Shown here piece by piece: positions 32,440 to 42,180 of a stretch of 51,179 nt of DNA. Source of the stretch: Rhodospirillales bacterium. Lineage in GTDB: Bacteria > Pseudomonadota > Alphaproteobacteria > Rhodospirillales > Shumkoniaceae. The notes beneath the pieces are model-generated. The model did not search any database and was not told the DNA's origin. It worked only from the letters and a program-made list of their open reading frames with translations. The translations under genes and the position numbers were made by a program. The stretch covers positions 1 through 51,179 of the forward strand of contig JACZKS010000140.1 of NCBI GenBank assembly GCA_014859895.1. The letters are read 5' to 3'. The stretch's first letter is position 1. Every line of letters begins with the position of its first letter.

Positions 32440-33197
32440 AGCCGGCTGCCGTCGCCGCAACGCGGGCAGACCAGGGCCTCGGGCGGGCCTTCCAGGCCGC
32501 AGCGCTCCAGCAGGGCGGCATCGGCGAGCAGCCTTTTCGACGGGCCGTCGGCGGCGACTCTTCCCTCGCTGAGAATGACGGTGCGAGGGCAAAGCCGCAG
32601 CACCAGGTCGAGGTCGTGGGTGACGACGATCTTGGTATGGGTGAATCCCCGCAGCAATTCGATGACCTGCCGGCGGCCGCGCGGATCGAGGCCGGTGGAC
32701 GGCTCGTCGAGCAACAGGATGTCGGGCGACATGGCCAGCACCGCGGCGATGGCCACCCGCCGCTTTTCGCCGCCGGACAGGCGGTGCGGCGGGCGGTTCC
32801 TGAGATGCCAGGCGCCGACCTGTTCCAGGCAAGCCTGCACACGGTCGCGGCACTCGGCCTCGGGCATGCCGAGATTGAGAGGCCCGAAGGCAACGTCGTC
32901 GAACACCGTCGGCATGAACAGCTGGTCGTCGGGGTCCTGAAAAACGGTGCCGACGGTGCGCCGAACGTGGGGCAGCGTGTCCTTGGTCACCGGCAGGTCG
33001 CCGACCACTACCCGGCCGCGGGTCGCCAGCAGCACGCCGTTGAGATGGAGAAGCAGGGTCGACTTGCCGGCGCCGTTGGCGCCGACGATGGCGACGCTTT
33101 CGCCGTGCGTGACTTCCAGCGAGACGTCCGCCAGGGCCGCGGTGCCGTCGGGATAGGTGAATCCGACCGCTTCCAGCGCGATGCGATGATGGCTCAC
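32436..33197 (-). CDS. cbiO: ECF-type Co/Ni transporter ATP-binding protein (CbiO-like)
   Basis: 253 residues. Walker A GANGAGKST (about 36-44), Q loop FQDPDDQLF, signature LSGGEKRR, Walker B ILLLDEPSTGLD and the switch H in VTHD are present; the DPDDQLF segment is typical of CbiO/NikO/EcfA. It powers metal uptake by the CbiM/CbiQ partners. The start is GTG at 33197, forming a GTGA 4-bp overlap with the cbiQ stop and preceded by GGGAGG. An odd C-terminal tail, LVCPRCGDGSRL, holds a CxxC pair that could bind metal. Confidence 0.93.
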   Translation of the reverse strand: MSHHRIALEAVGFTYPDGTAALADVSLEVTHGESVAIVGANGAGKSTLLLHLNGVLLATRGRVVVGDLPVTKDTLPHVRRTVGTVFQDPDDQLFMPTVFDDVAFGPLNLGMPEAECRDRVQACLEQVGAWHLRNRPPHRLSGGEKRRVAIAAVLAMSPDILLLDEPSTGLDPRGRRQVIELLRGFTHTKIVVTHDLDLVLRLCPRTVILSEGRVAADGPSKRLLADAALLERCGLEGPPEALVCPRCGDGSRL

Positions 33198-34003
33198 TGG
33201 GCGCCTCCCGTCACCAGGGCGCCCAGCATTTCCGCCGGACGCAGGAACCTGAGCGCGATGAAGGCCGCCAGCCACAGGGCAAGAAAGGTCCAATCGCGGC
33301 CGGCGAAGCGCAGCGTGCCCATCAGGCGCAGTTCACCGTCGAAACCGCGGCACAGCATGGCTTCGTGAACACGCCGCGCGCGGGCCACGGCGCGCAGCAG
33401 CAACTGGCCCAGGATTTGGGCGAAGATCCGCCAGGCCGGCCTGCCGCCATCAGCCGCGCGCAGGCGGTAGGCGCGCAGGGTCCTTTGAGACTCGCCGACC
33501 AGCAGGAACAGGTAGCGATAAAGGCCGAGGATCTGCATGACAAAAACGCTGGGCGCGCCCAGCCGTTCGGCGGCGCGGCCCAAAGCCGGAACGCTGGTGG
33601 TGGCGACCAGCAGCAAGAGGGCGCCGATGGTCAGCGCGAAACGCAGCAGGATCGAGGCGAAGGACAGCCAGCCCCCGGTCACCCCGAACTCGCCGATGCG
33701 CAGGACGATGGCCTGATCGAAGAGAGGGTTGAACACGCCGACCAGGATGGCGAAGGGCGCCACCACGGCCACCTTGCGGGCGACGAAGCGGAAGGGAACG
33801 CCCGATCGGGCCAGGATCAGGACCGGAAACAGGAAGAAGGGCAGCAGGTCCGCCACCGCGTACTTGTCGAGCGAAACCACCGCCACCACGAAAGCCAGGG
33901 TCACCAGCAGCTTGGCCCGCGGGTCCAACTGGTGGATGGGCGACGTTCCCTGGCTCAGGCGATCGAGGGTTCCGAGATCGAACGCGGCGTGGGGGCCGTT
34001 CAT
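33194..34003 (-). CDS. cbiQ: ECF-type Co/Ni transporter transmembrane protein (CbiQ-like)
   Basis: 269-residue T-component. Multiple membrane helices, with the cytoplasmic coupling segments R-rich and near the C-terminus (RAVARARRVHEAMLCRGFDG), where the A-R-G-type motif of CbiQ contacts the ATPase. It couples ATP hydrolysis by CbiO to the CbiM substrate protein. Starts 9 bp after the cbiM stop and overlaps cbiO by 4 bp. Confidence 0.92.
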   Translation of the reverse strand: MNGPHAAFDLGTLDRLSQGTSPIHQLDPRAKLLVTLAFVVAVVSLDKYAVADLLPFFLFPVLILARSGVPFRFVARKVAVVAPFAILVGVFNPLFDQAIVLRIGEFGVTGGWLSFASILLRFALTIGALLLLVATTSVPALGRAAERLGAPSVFVMQILGLYRYLFLLVGESQRTLRAYRLRAADGGRPAWRIFAQILGQLLLRAVARARRVHEAMLCRGFDGELRLMGTLRFAGRDWTFLALWLAAFIALRFLRPAEMLGALVTGGAQ

Positions 34004-34012
34004 TACGACGGT

Positions 34013-35068
34013 TCAGGACGTCGGCGAAGCGGGGGACGACGGACGGCGCCGCAGCGCCCAGCCGGCAAACCCGGCGATCAACAGGGTCAGGCCGCCGCCG
34101 AGAAGCCCCGAAACCGTGGTGCCGGCATCGGGGGCGATCCATCCGCCGGAGTCTTCTTGGGCGGTGGTTTCGGCGGTTCCGGCAGCCGGGAACGCGTAGT
34201 CCGGAAGGAAGGCGACCGACTCCTGGATTCTTGCGGCAAGGCCGTGCGGGCCATCCTGGGGAGCGGACAATTCGGCCTCGCCGGTGAGCCGCGCGATCGA
34301 CCACTCCAGCCCGTCCGGATGGGCCGAGGCCAGCCACGAGATGAAGCCGCCGACAACGACGGCAAGGATGGCCAGGCCGGCGAGGGCGCGCTTGGGAAAG
34401 CCCGGAACGGAGGGGGCCGCGGCCGGGGGAAGAGCGGCCAGCATGCCCGGCTCCGCCCGTGTGACAAACTCGATCACCGCCACGGTGATCAATCCTTCGA
34501 CGATGCCGATGGCCAGATGGATCGGCTGCATGGCGGCGAGGAAAGCGAACAGCGGCAGTTCGGCGATCCCCGATGCGCGGGTTTCCAGCACGACGCCAAG
34601 GGCGCCCAGTTGCAGCGCCATGACGGCGCCGAGCCACGCAGCGACGCGTCGGCGGCCCGGATCGGCCCGGCCGCCGGCGAGCGGCCGGTATAGAAGCGGA
34701 TAGACGATGTAACAGGGCAGGAAGCCCATGTTGAAGATATTGGCGCCCATGGCCAGCAGGCCGCCGTCGGCGAAGAACAGCCCCTGGACGACCAGGACGG
34801 AAGCCATGCTCAGGAACGCCGCATGTGGCCCCAACAGGATGGCCAGCAGCATGCCGCCGGCGAAATGTCCGCTGGAGCCGGTGCCGGGGATGGTGAAATT
34901 GACCATCTGGGCGGCAAAGACGAAGGCGCCGACGACGCCCATCAGGGGGATATGGCGGTGATCGGTGTCGCGTTTCAGTTTGCGGGAGGCCACCGCGATG
35001 GTGGCGCCGGTCGCCAGCCACATGGCACCCCCCACCTCGGGCGAGAGGAGCGCATCGGCCATATGCAT
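34013..35068 (-). CDS. cbiM: Co/Ni substrate-binding membrane protein with PDGLE (CbiN-like) domain
   Basis: 351 residues. An N-terminal CbiM/NikM unit (about 1-205) begins MHMADALLSPEVGG, with the His2 that directly binds the metal in this family and the IPGTGSSGHFAGG loop. It is fused to a PDGLE domain (HPDGLEWS, about 247-255), the CbiN/NikN-like partner, closed by a final membrane helix (about 318-340). A one-protein CbiM-CbiN fusion is common in Ni/Co ECF systems, and sequence alone does not tell Ni from Co. No cobalamin riboswitch was recognised upstream. Confidence 0.9.
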   Translation of the reverse strand: MHMADALLSPEVGGAMWLATGATIAVASRKLKRDTDHRHIPLMGVVGAFVFAAQMVNFTIPGTGSSGHFAGGMLLAILLGPHAAFLSMASVLVVQGLFFADGGLLAMGANIFNMGFLPCYIVYPLLYRPLAGGRADPGRRRVAAWLGAVMALQLGALGVVLETRASGIAELPLFAFLAAMQPIHLAIGIVEGLITVAVIEFVTRAEPGMLAALPPAAAPSVPGFPKRALAGLAILAVVVGGFISWLASAHPDGLEWSIARLTGEAELSAPQDGPHGLAARIQESVAFLPDYAFPAAGTAETTAQEDSGGWIAPDAGTTVSGLLGGGLTLLIAGFAGWALRRRPSSPASPTS

Positions 35069-35259
35069 CGTGACGTTCCCTTGTGTCCGGAATGCCGTCG
35101 AACGGCCATGCCGCCGACGGCATATGAACTTTTCTCAAATCGTAATACCGAGCCGGACCATATCGGTGCGAAAGGGGAGAGTCAAGACAGCGAAAGGCTT
35201 CCCGCAGTCTTTTCCACAAGGTGGAAAAACGGCGGGACGAAGCGGCGACGGAAGTTTAT

Positions 35260-35616
35260 TCAGATGGAAAACGAGCTACCGCACCCACAGGTCGAGGCGG
35301 CATTGGGGTTGTCGAGCTTGAAGTAGGAACCCATCAGGTCGTCGACATAGATGAGTTCGGCCCCGGCGAGGAGATCCTGCGACATGCGGTCGACCACCAC
35401 GCGCGCACCGGCCGCCTCGAAGATGACATCGTCTTCCCCGCTGTCGGCATCGAGCCCAAAACCGTACTGGAAGCCCGAGCAACCGCCTCCCGATACCGTG
35501 ACCCGCAGCATCAGGCCTTCGGTCTTCTCGTCCTTGACCAGGTGGGCAATGCGCCGTGCCGCGCTGTCGGCAATGCGCAAGCCGGTCTTGCCGGTCGCAA
35601 GCGGGGTGTCGGGCAT
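35260..35616 (-). CDS. erpA: Iron-sulfur insertion protein ErpA (HesB/IscA family)
   Basis: 118-residue A-type carrier that hands [2Fe-2S] or [4Fe-4S] clusters to targets. The three cluster-binding cysteines are present: C in GGGCSGFQY and the CGCGSS pair near the C-terminus. I start at the ATG at 35616, with GGAG 6 nt upstream; ATG 35628 would add four residues. The same frame is open further upstream into the chemoreceptor gene but does not look like protein there. In many alphaproteobacteria this gene sits beside dgt; here the chemoreceptor pair lies between them. Confidence 0.93.
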   Translation of the reverse strand: MPDTPLATGKTGLRIADSAARRIAHLVKDEKTEGLMLRVTVSGGGCSGFQYGFGLDADSGEDDVIFEAAGARVVVDRMSQDLLAGAELIYVDDLMGSYFKLDNPNAASTCGCGSSFSI

Positions 35617-35631
35617 CCGCAACTCCATCGT

Positions 35632-35671
35632 CAAAGCAAAGGCCGGGCCGGAAAGCTTTCCGGCACCGGCC
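35632..35671 (-). terminator. Terminator of the chemoreceptor gene
   Basis: An imperfect stem of about 14 bp (arms near 35641-35655 and 35656-35671, core CCGGAAAG/CTTTCCGG). On the minus strand it is followed by TTTGCTTTG, just past the chemoreceptor stop at 35726. Confidence 0.6.
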
Positions 35672-35725
35672 CTGTATGTAGTTCGTCGACGGAGGATTTC
35701 AAACCCCGGAAGGCTGGCGCGTCGC

Positions 35726-37420
35726 TCAGGCGGCGCGGACGTCGGCCAGGAACTTGTCGACCTCCGTCTTGAGCACTTCCGAATGCCTGGAGAGTTCGCC
35801 GGCGGCCGAGAGGATCTGACCGGCCGCTTCGCCGGTTTCGTTGGCCGCTTGGCTGACCCCGGTGATGTTCGAGGACACTTCCTGGGTTCCGGCCGCCGCC
35901 TGCTCGACGTTGCGGGCGATTTCATTGGTGGCGGCGCCTTGTTCCTCGACCGCCGAAGCGATGCCGGAAGCCACTTCGTCGATTTCGGAGATGATCTTGC
36001 CGATGCCGGCGATCGCCTCGACCGCCTGCTGGGTTGAACTCTGGATGGCGGCGATCTGCGTGCCGATCTCCTCGGTTGCCTTGGCCGTCTGATTGGCCAG
36101 GTTCTTCACTTCCGAGGCCACCACCGCGAAGCCCTTGCCGGCATCCCCGGCCCTGGCCGCCTCAATGGTGGCGTTTAGGGCCAACAGATTGGTCTGATCG
36201 GCGATGTCGGTGATCAGCGCCACGACGTCGCCAATCTTCCTGGCGGCTTCGGCCAGACCCTGCACCTTGACGTTGGTCTCCTGGGCCTCCTCGACGGCGG
36301 CTCGGGCAATCTCCGAGGAATGCGTAACCTGGCGGCTGATCTCGGTAATGGAGGAGGACAGTTCCTCGGCGGCGGAGGCCACCGTCTGGACGTTGGCCGA
36401 GGCCTGCTCGGAAGCGGCGGCGACGGCAGCAGACTGGCGGGTGGCCTCTTCGGCGGTGGCGCCCATCGCTTCGGAAGACGAGCGCATCTCGGAGGCCGCC
36501 GAGGCAACCGCCCGTACGGCTTCCGACGACGAGGCGTCGAAGTGACGGCACAGGTCCTCGATGTGCTTGGCCCGGGAAAGCTGCGCTTCCTGCTGACGCT
36601 GCTGCTCGGCGGCCAGGCGGTCGGCCTCGATCCTGTTGTCCTTGAAGACCTGGACCGCGTTGGCCATGGCGCCGATCTCGTCCTGGCGTTCGGTGCCCTC
36701 GATTTCCACCGAGGTATCGCCGCCGGCCAGCTTCAGCATGACCGAGTTGAGACCGTTGATCGGCTTTGAAATATAGGAGGACACGAAGAACGAAATGACA
36801 AAGGCGATGAGTGTGGCGAGGGCGGCTATGGCGATGAAGAGGTAGGTCGCCATGCTCGCCGAGGAATCGGCATCATGGAAACGGGAGGCCCCGGCCTCTT
36901 GCCAGGCGTTACCCTGTGCGTCCAACGCTTCATAGAGCTTATCAAAGGCCAGATCGGCCTCGATCATCATGATGACGGAAGTCGTCACGTCGACCTCCAC
37001 CATGTCGATGACGTCCTTAGCGGCAGTCGAGTAAGCATCCAGCAGGGCGGGGATCTGCTCGGCGCCGGTCCGTTCGCTCGGCGTGAATTCGTAAGCGCCG
37101 AGGATCTTTGCGAAGGATGGTTTCAGTCCGTCGATCTTGGTGGCGAGGGACTTCGCGAGATTGGAGATCTTCGCTTCTTCGACTCCATTAGTCACCCAGC
37201 TCAGCAACCTGAACAGGCCACCGTTAACGTCACTGATATTGTTTTTGACGCTGAGGCCATCGGCAACTCGACTGGCCGTGTTGTGGAACAGGAAGGCGGA
37301 CGAGGTCCTGGCATCCCGCAGTCCGAGGAACGCCACCGCCACCAGCACGACCAGGGCAAGGGTGAAAATGCCGGGCGTGATCAGCAGCTTGCGCGAAATC
37401 TTCCAGTTATTCAGGGACAT
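35726..37420 (-). CDS. Methyl-accepting chemotaxis protein
   Basis: 564 residues. Membrane helix 1 (about 12-35), a periplasmic helical sensor (about 36-175, four-helix-bundle type, no Cache fold), helix 2 (about 178-205), HAMP (about 206-258) and a signalling hairpin with the CheA-contact tip [20 protein letters not shown]. The C-terminus (FLADVRAA) lacks the CheR-tethering pentapeptide. I start at the ATG at 37420 (GGAG 6 nt upstream). It lies 160 bp downstream of the secreted Cache protein on the same strand, which suggests that protein may be its ligand-binding partner. No chemotaxis kinase is in the window. Confidence 0.95.
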   Translation of the reverse strand: MSLNNWKISRKLLITPGIFTLALVVLVAVAFLGLRDARTSSAFLFHNTASRVADGLSVKNNISDVNGGLFRLLSWVTNGVEEAKISNLAKSLATKIDGLKPSFAKILGAYEFTPSERTGAEQIPALLDAYSTAAKDVIDMVEVDVTTSVIMMIEADLAFDKLYEALDAQGNAWQEAGASRFHDADSSASMATYLFIAIAALATLIAFVISFFVSSYISKPINGLNSVMLKLAGGDTSVEIEGTERQDEIGAMANAVQVFKDNRIEADRLAAEQQRQQEAQLSRAKHIEDLCRHFDASSSEAVRAVASAASEMRSSSEAMGATAEEATRQSAAVAAASEQASANVQTVASAAEELSSSITEISRQVTHSSEIARAAVEEAQETNVKVQGLAEAARKIGDVVALITDIADQTNLLALNATIEAARAGDAGKGFAVVASEVKNLANQTAKATEEIGTQIAAIQSSTQQAVEAIAGIGKIISEIDEVASGIASAVEEQGAATNEIARNVEQAAAGTQEVSSNITGVSQAANETGEAAGQILSAAGELSRHSEVLKTEVDKFLADVRAA

Positions 37421-37528
37421 CGCTTTCTCCACGAATTCCACAGGATGCCGCGATTGCACGCGGTTCTGGCGTAGACAGCACTCGATGTATCTTCGGGTGA
37501 GTTGCCGGCGACGGTTTCGGCTTCCCCG

Positions 37529-37558
37529 CCGGGTCGGCCGGACGTACGGCCGACCCGG
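37529..37558 (-). terminator. Hairpin after the Cache-protein gene
   Basis: A perfect 12-bp stem (37529-37540 with 37547-37558, arm CCGGGTCGGCCG) and 6-nt loop, 22 nt past the stop. There is no T-run on the minus strand, so it may attenuate or stabilise rather than terminate. Confidence 0.5.
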
Positions 37559-37580
37559 GCGATGGGGTCATCCGAATGCG

Positions 37581-38039
37581 TCAGTCTGTGTAGTAACCGA
37601 CAATGAAATACAGGTCGTTGTTGACCTTCTTGATGTACGATTCTTTCTGGCCGATTTTCTTGGTTTCCGGGTTGGACCACTTGTATTTTACCCAGCCGTC
37701 GTTCGCCTTCTGAAGGATGGCGACCATGTCCTTGTTGAACTCCCGCCCATCGGCGTCCTTGAGGCCCAGGATGTTCTTGCCGTTCAGCTTCGGGTTGGTG
37801 GCGTGGTGCACCATGTTGCCAGGCATGTCCTGAACGACGACATAGATCTCGCCCTGGATGAAGCCGCTCTTGGGGTCGCTGAAATCCTTGTAGGCCTGGT
37901 CGGCGCCAACCTTGGTGAAGTGCGCGATGGCCTTGTCCATGAGGGCCACGGCATCGGCCTTCTTGTCGGCGGCTTCAGCCTGGGTGAAGACGAGGAACAG
38001 CATCGAGGCGATGCCGAAGAGTTTGCCGAGTTTGTTCAT
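37581..38039 (-). CDS. Secreted single-Cache-domain protein
   Basis: 152 residues with a signal peptide (about 1-22, KLGKLFGIASMLFLVFTQAEA) and no further membrane helix, so it should be periplasmic. The rest resembles a single Cache (sCache-type) sensor domain: FTKVGADQAYKDFSD, IYVVVQDMPGNMVHH, NPKLNGKNILGLKDADGREF and WVKYKWSNPETKKIGQKESY. Such domains bind small organic ligands and are usually part of receptors. I start at the ATG at 38039 (GGAG 6 nt upstream). The adjacent chemoreceptor lacks a Cache domain, so a split receptor is plausible. Confidence 0.85.
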   Translation of the reverse strand: MNKLGKLFGIASMLFLVFTQAEAADKKADAVALMDKAIAHFTKVGADQAYKDFSDPKSGFIQGEIYVVVQDMPGNMVHHATNPKLNGKNILGLKDADGREFNKDMVAILQKANDGWVKYKWSNPETKKIGQKESYIKKVNNDLYFIVGYYTD

Positions 38040-38292
38040 GAGTGACTCCATACTTCTTGTTGGAAAGTCGGATATCAAAAGGCGTTCTGCATGGCCGCAG
38101 TGTAGGAACCTCGTGTCACCCGACAATGTCAGGCAGGGGCAAATTGGTAACGTTTTGTTAGCGAATTATGACAAGGTTGAAACATTCTTACTTTGCGAGC
38201 GGTAATCTGCCGGCCCATCGGACGCGTCCTTGGACGGGCGGCATTGCATATCCCCGTTGCCTGCGACCCGCACGGCAGGTAGGTTGCCGGCC

Positions 38293-39474
38293 ATGACCCT
38301 CGCGCACGCCTTCGCGTCCTATGCCTGCACGCCCGAAACCAGCCGCGGCCGACTGCACGCCGAGCCGGAGAGCGCGACGCGCACCTGCTTTCAGCGCGAC
38401 CGCGACCGCATCATTCATTCGGCGGCCTTCCGGCGGCTGGAGTACAAGACGCAGGTTTTCGTCAACCACGAAGGCGATTTCTTCCGCACGCGCCTGACCC
38501 ACAGCCTGGAAGTGTCGCAGATCGCCCGCTCGGTTTGCCGCTGCCTGGGGCTCAACGAGGATCTGGCCGAGGCCTTGGCCCTGGCCCACGACCTTGGCCA
38601 TCCGCCCTTTGGACACGCCGGCGAGGACGCGCTGAAGGAAACCATGACGCCCTACGGCGGGTTCGATCATAACGGGCAGTCGCTTCGCGTCGTCACCCGG
38701 CTGGAGGAACGTTACGCGGCCTTTGCCGGCCTCAACCTGACGTGGGAGACCCTGGAGGGCGTGGTCAAGCATAACGGCCCGCTGATCGGCCCGCATGGCC
38801 GGGGCGGGGTTCCTCGCGCCATCGCCGAGTATGCGATGGACCAGGATCTCGAACTTTCCACTTTTGCGAGCGCCGAAGCCCAGGTCGCCGCCATTGCCGA
38901 CGACATCGCCTACAACAACCACGATATCGACGATGGGTTGCGCGCCGGGCTGTTCAGCGTCGACGATCTGGCCGACGTGCCCCTGGTCGGGCCCATCTTC
39001 GCCGAGGTTCGGGCCGCCTATCCCGGGCTCGACGAATCACGCCTCATCCATGAGGCGGTGCGGCGCATGATCGGCGCCATGGTCACCGACCTGCTGGAGG
39101 AGACGCGCCGGCGCATCGAGGCGGCGCGGCCGAAAGGTGCCGACGACATCCGCCGGCTGGACCGGCCGGTCGCCGCCTTTTCCGCGGCAATGGCGGCCAA
39201 CGATACGGCGCTGAAGGCCTTCCTGTTCAAGAACATGTACCGCCACTACAAGCTCAACCGGATGACCAGCAAGGCCCGGCGCGTCGTGCGCGACCTCTTC
39301 GGCCTGCTTATTTCCGAACCCGAATGTCTGCCGACCGAGTGGCGGGTCAAGGCGGCGGGCCCCGACACCGAAGGCACCGCCCAATTGGTGGCCGACTATA
39401 TCGCCGGCATGACCGATCGCTATGCGCTCGATGAACACCGGCGCCTGTTCGACGTCCAGGCGAGGACTTCATGA
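38293..39474 (+). CDS. dgt: Deoxyguanosinetriphosphate triphosphohydrolase-like protein
   Basis: 393-residue HD-domain enzyme that splits dNTPs (classically dGTP) into nucleoside and triphosphate. The HD metal site is visible: [30 protein letters not shown], and a late [10 protein letters not shown] use the ATG at 38293 because the frame upstream begins with TTG and lacks a domain match. It overlaps argS by 4 bp (ATGA). First of the packed plus-strand series. Confidence 0.94.
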   Translation: MTLAHAFASYACTPETSRGRLHAEPESATRTCFQRDRDRIIHSAAFRRLEYKTQVFVNHEGDFFRTRLTHSLEVSQIARSVCRCLGLNEDLAEALALAHDLGHPPFGHAGEDALKETMTPYGGFDHNGQSLRVVTRLEERYAAFAGLNLTWETLEGVVKHNGPLIGPHGRGGVPRAIAEYAMDQDLELSTFASAEAQVAAIADDIAYNNHDIDDGLRAGLFSVDDLADVPLVGPIFAEVRAAYPGLDESRLIHEAVRRMIGAMVTDLLEETRRRIEAARPKGADDIRRLDRPVAAFSAAMAANDTALKAFLFKNMYRHYKLNRMTSKARRVVRDLFGLLISEPECLPTEWRVKAAGPDTEGTAQLVADYIAGMTDRYALDEHRRLFDVQARTS

Positions 39475-41279
39475 ATCTGTTTGAACACTTCCGGGAACGC
39501 GTCATCGAGGCTCTTGAGCGCATGACGGAGGCCGGCGATTTGCCGGCCGGGGCGGAGACGTCGCGCATCGTCGTCGAACCGCCGCGCGAGGCGACGCACG
39601 GCGACGTCACCACCAACGCCGCCATGGTGCTGGCCAAGCCGGCCGGTCTCAAGCCGCGCGATCTGGCCGAGAAGTTGGCGGCCAGGCTCGCCGCCTTCGA
39701 CGAGGTGGCAGCCGCCGAGATCGCCGGGCCCGGCTTCATCAACCTGCGTCTGTCGGACGCCTTCTGGCGGGCAAGGTTGGCCGAGATCCTACGGGCCGGG
39801 CCAGCTTATGGCGGCTCGACGGTGGGCGGCGGCCAGGCGGTCAACGTGGAATACGTCTCGGCCAACCCAACCGGTCCATTGCACGTCGGCCACGCGCGCG
39901 GCGCCGTGGTTGGCGACGCCCTGGCCGCGCTGTTGGAGAAGGCCGGTTTCGCGGTCACCCGCGAGTACTACATCAACGACGCCGGCGCCCAAGTCGAGGC
40001 GTTGGCGTGGTCGGCCTACTATCGCTACCTTCAGGCCCTGGGCGCCGAGATCGACGAAGCCACTTTCGCCAAGCTGTGTCCGGGCGGCGAGCTTCAGTAC
40101 CGGGGCGAGTACCTGATCCCGCTCGGCAAGGCTCTGGTCGAAGCCTACGGCGACACCCTGGCCGACCGCGACGACGTTCATGCCGAATGGACCGTGAAGT
40201 CGGTCGACGCTTGGCTGCCGACGGTGCGCCAGTTCGCCACCGACCGCATGATGGACCTGGTGCGCGAGGATCTGGCGGCACTGGGCGTGAAGCACGCCGT
40301 TTTCACGTCGGAACGCGCGCTGGTGGCGCGCGGCGGCGTGGAGGAGGTGTTGGCCTTTTTGGCCGACCGGCAGCTGACCTATACCGGGATCCTCGAACCG
40401 CCGAAGGGCAAACTGCCCGACGACTGGGAGGCGCGGCCACAGTTGCTGTTCAGGGCCACCTCCTTTGGCGACGACGTCGACCGGCCGCTGAAGAAATCGG
40501 ACGGCTCGTGGACCTATTTCGCCACCGATGTCGCCAACCATCTGGACAAATACCGGCGCGGTTTCGCCAGCATGATCAACGTGTGGGGCGCCGATCACGG
40601 CGGCTATGTCAAGCGCATGCAGGCGGCGGTCAAGGCGATCACCGAGGGGCGGGGTTCGCTCGACGTCAAGCTGTGCCAGATGGTCAACCTCATGGACGGT
40701 GGCCAGGCGGTGAAGATGTCGAAAAGGGCCGGGACGTTCGTTACCCTGCGCGACGTTGTCGAAGAGGTCGGCAAGGACGTGGTGCGCTTCATCATGCTGA
40801 CCCGCAAGAACGACGCACAGCTCGACTTCGACCTCAAGAAGGTGACCGAGCAGTCGCGCGACAACCCGGTATTCTATGTCCAGTACGCGCACGCGCGCGT
40901 CCGTTCGGTGATGCGCAAGGCGGCGGAAATCTTCGCTCTGGACGAGTTGACGCCGGACGCGTTGACGGCCGGCAGCCTGGAGTGCTTGACCGACCCCGAA
41001 GAGCTTGCTTTGATCAGGGCCATGGCGGGTTGGCCACGCATCGTCGAAAGCGCCGCCGAGGCGCATGAACCGCACCGGATCGCCTATTATCTTTACGATC
41101 TGGCGGCGCAGTTCCATACCTTGTGGAACAAGGGCAACGACGATGCCAGCCTGCGGTTCCTCATCCCCGAGGAGCGGGCCGTGACGCTGGCTAGGCTGGC
41201 CATGATCCAAGGAGTGGCGTTCGTCATCGCGTCGGGGCTCGACGTGTTCGGCGTGACGCCGGTCGAGGAGATGCGGTGA
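39471..41279 (+). CDS. argS: Arginyl-tRNA synthetase
   Basis: 602-residue class I synthetase. The HIGH motif is HVGH (about 136-139, [14 protein letters not shown]); a KMSKRAG loop lies near 413. The N-terminal additional domain and C-terminal anticodon-binding helices ([14 protein letters not shown]-like [15 protein letters not shown]) fit ArgRS. Coupled to dgt (4-bp overlap) and to the SPOR gene (overlapping TGATGA-type junction). Confidence 0.98.
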   Translation: MNLFEHFRERVIEALERMTEAGDLPAGAETSRIVVEPPREATHGDVTTNAAMVLAKPAGLKPRDLAEKLAARLAAFDEVAAAEIAGPGFINLRLSDAFWRARLAEILRAGPAYGGSTVGGGQAVNVEYVSANPTGPLHVGHARGAVVGDALAALLEKAGFAVTREYYINDAGAQVEALAWSAYYRYLQALGAEIDEATFAKLCPGGELQYRGEYLIPLGKALVEAYGDTLADRDDVHAEWTVKSVDAWLPTVRQFATDRMMDLVREDLAALGVKHAVFTSERALVARGGVEEVLAFLADRQLTYTGILEPPKGKLPDDWEARPQLLFRATSFGDDVDRPLKKSDGSWTYFATDVANHLDKYRRGFASMINVWGADHGGYVKRMQAAVKAITEGRGSLDVKLCQMVNLMDGGQAVKMSKRAGTFVTLRDVVEEVGKDVVRFIMLTRKNDAQLDFDLKKVTEQSRDNPVFYVQYAHARVRSVMRKAAEIFALDELTPDALTAGSLECLTDPEELALIRAMAGWPRIVESAAEAHEPHRIAYYLYDLAAQFHTLWNKGNDDASLRFLIPEERAVTLARLAMIQGVAFVIASGLDVFGVTPVEEMR

Positions 41280-42178
41280 TGACGACGGCCGACGACGGCT
41301 GGAATGATCCGTCGGCCAAAGAGTTGGCCACGGAACCGGAATTCCGGCCAATTCCCAGATCGCGGCCGAAGCCGCGGCGGCGCGGCGGCCCGTGGGTGTT
41401 CGCCGCGGTCCTTGTGGTGGCCATCGGCGCTGGCGCCGGCGGCTGGTATTTCCTCAACGATTGGCTGGTCGTAGACGATCCGGACGCCGAGGTGCCGCTG
41501 ATCCGTGCCGATTCCGGCCCCATCAAGGTGCGTCCGGAAGAACCGGGCGGCATGGATGTGCCAGACCGTGACAAGCTGGTCTATGACCGCATTGACGGCA
41601 ACGGAGAACGGAGCGCGGTAGAGCGTTTGCTGCCGCCGCCCGAAATGCCGATGGCGCAGCCGGTGCCGACGCCTGAGGCCCAGGGGGTCGAGGAACGTCC
41701 CGTCGCGCAGGAGCCCAGTCCATTGATCCCGGGAACGCAGGCTCCGGTCACGAAGACCGAGCCCCAGCCGGTGCCGGCGCCCGAGCGCGTAGTTCCTTCC
41801 GTCGAGGACGTGCTGAGCGCCATGCGGCCGCCGCCGCCGGTCGATCCGAAGGCCCAGGACACTCCCGCCGAGACCAAGCTGAGGGCGGAGGCTGCCAAGG
41901 CGACGGCGCGGGCCAAGGTCGGTGGTTTTCTGATCCAGCTTGCCGCAGTGCGCAGTCGCGAGCAGGCGGATGCCGAATGGCAAAGGCTGCGCCAACGCAA
42001 TTCCGACCTTCTGGGCAATCTGGACCTTTCGGTGATGCGCGCCGATCTTGGTCCCGATAAGGGCGTGTTCTTTCGCCTGCGTGCCGGTCCCCTGACCAAT
42101 GAGGCAGCGGCCCAGACTCTTTGCCAGAAGCTGTCTGAGCGCAAGATCGGCTGCCTGGTTGTGCGTCCGGAGGGCTAA
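41279..42178 (+). CDS. SPOR-domain cell-envelope protein
   Basis: About 299 residues. A charged N-terminus, one membrane helix (about 38-58, VFAAVLVVAIGAGAGGWYFL), a long Pro-rich periplasmic linker (about 100-205) and a C-terminal SPOR domain (about 220-298: GGFLIQLAAVRSREQADAEW, KIGCLVVRP). SPOR domains bind denuded peptidoglycan glycans at division sites. The start overlaps the argS stop; a GTG one codon earlier is possible. Next to nagZ, which also works on cell-wall sugars. Confidence 0.88.
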   Translation: MTTADDGWNDPSAKELATEPEFRPIPRSRPKPRRRGGPWVFAAVLVVAIGAGAGGWYFLNDWLVVDDPDAEVPLIRADSGPIKVRPEEPGGMDVPDRDKLVYDRIDGNGERSAVERLLPPPEMPMAQPVPTPEAQGVEERPVAQEPSPLIPGTQAPVTKTEPQPVPAPERVVPSVEDVLSAMRPPPPVDPKAQDTPAETKLRAEAAKATARAKVGGFLIQLAAVRSREQADAEWQRLRQRNSDLLGNLDLSVMRADLGPDKGVFFRLRAGPLTNEAAAQTLCQKLSERKIGCLVVRPEG

Positions 42179-42180
42179 GA

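Noticed and set aside
35069-35259. Cobalamin riboswitch before the CbiM-type gene
   Set aside because: I could not find the B12-box or the conserved core on the minus strand, and the leader is short.
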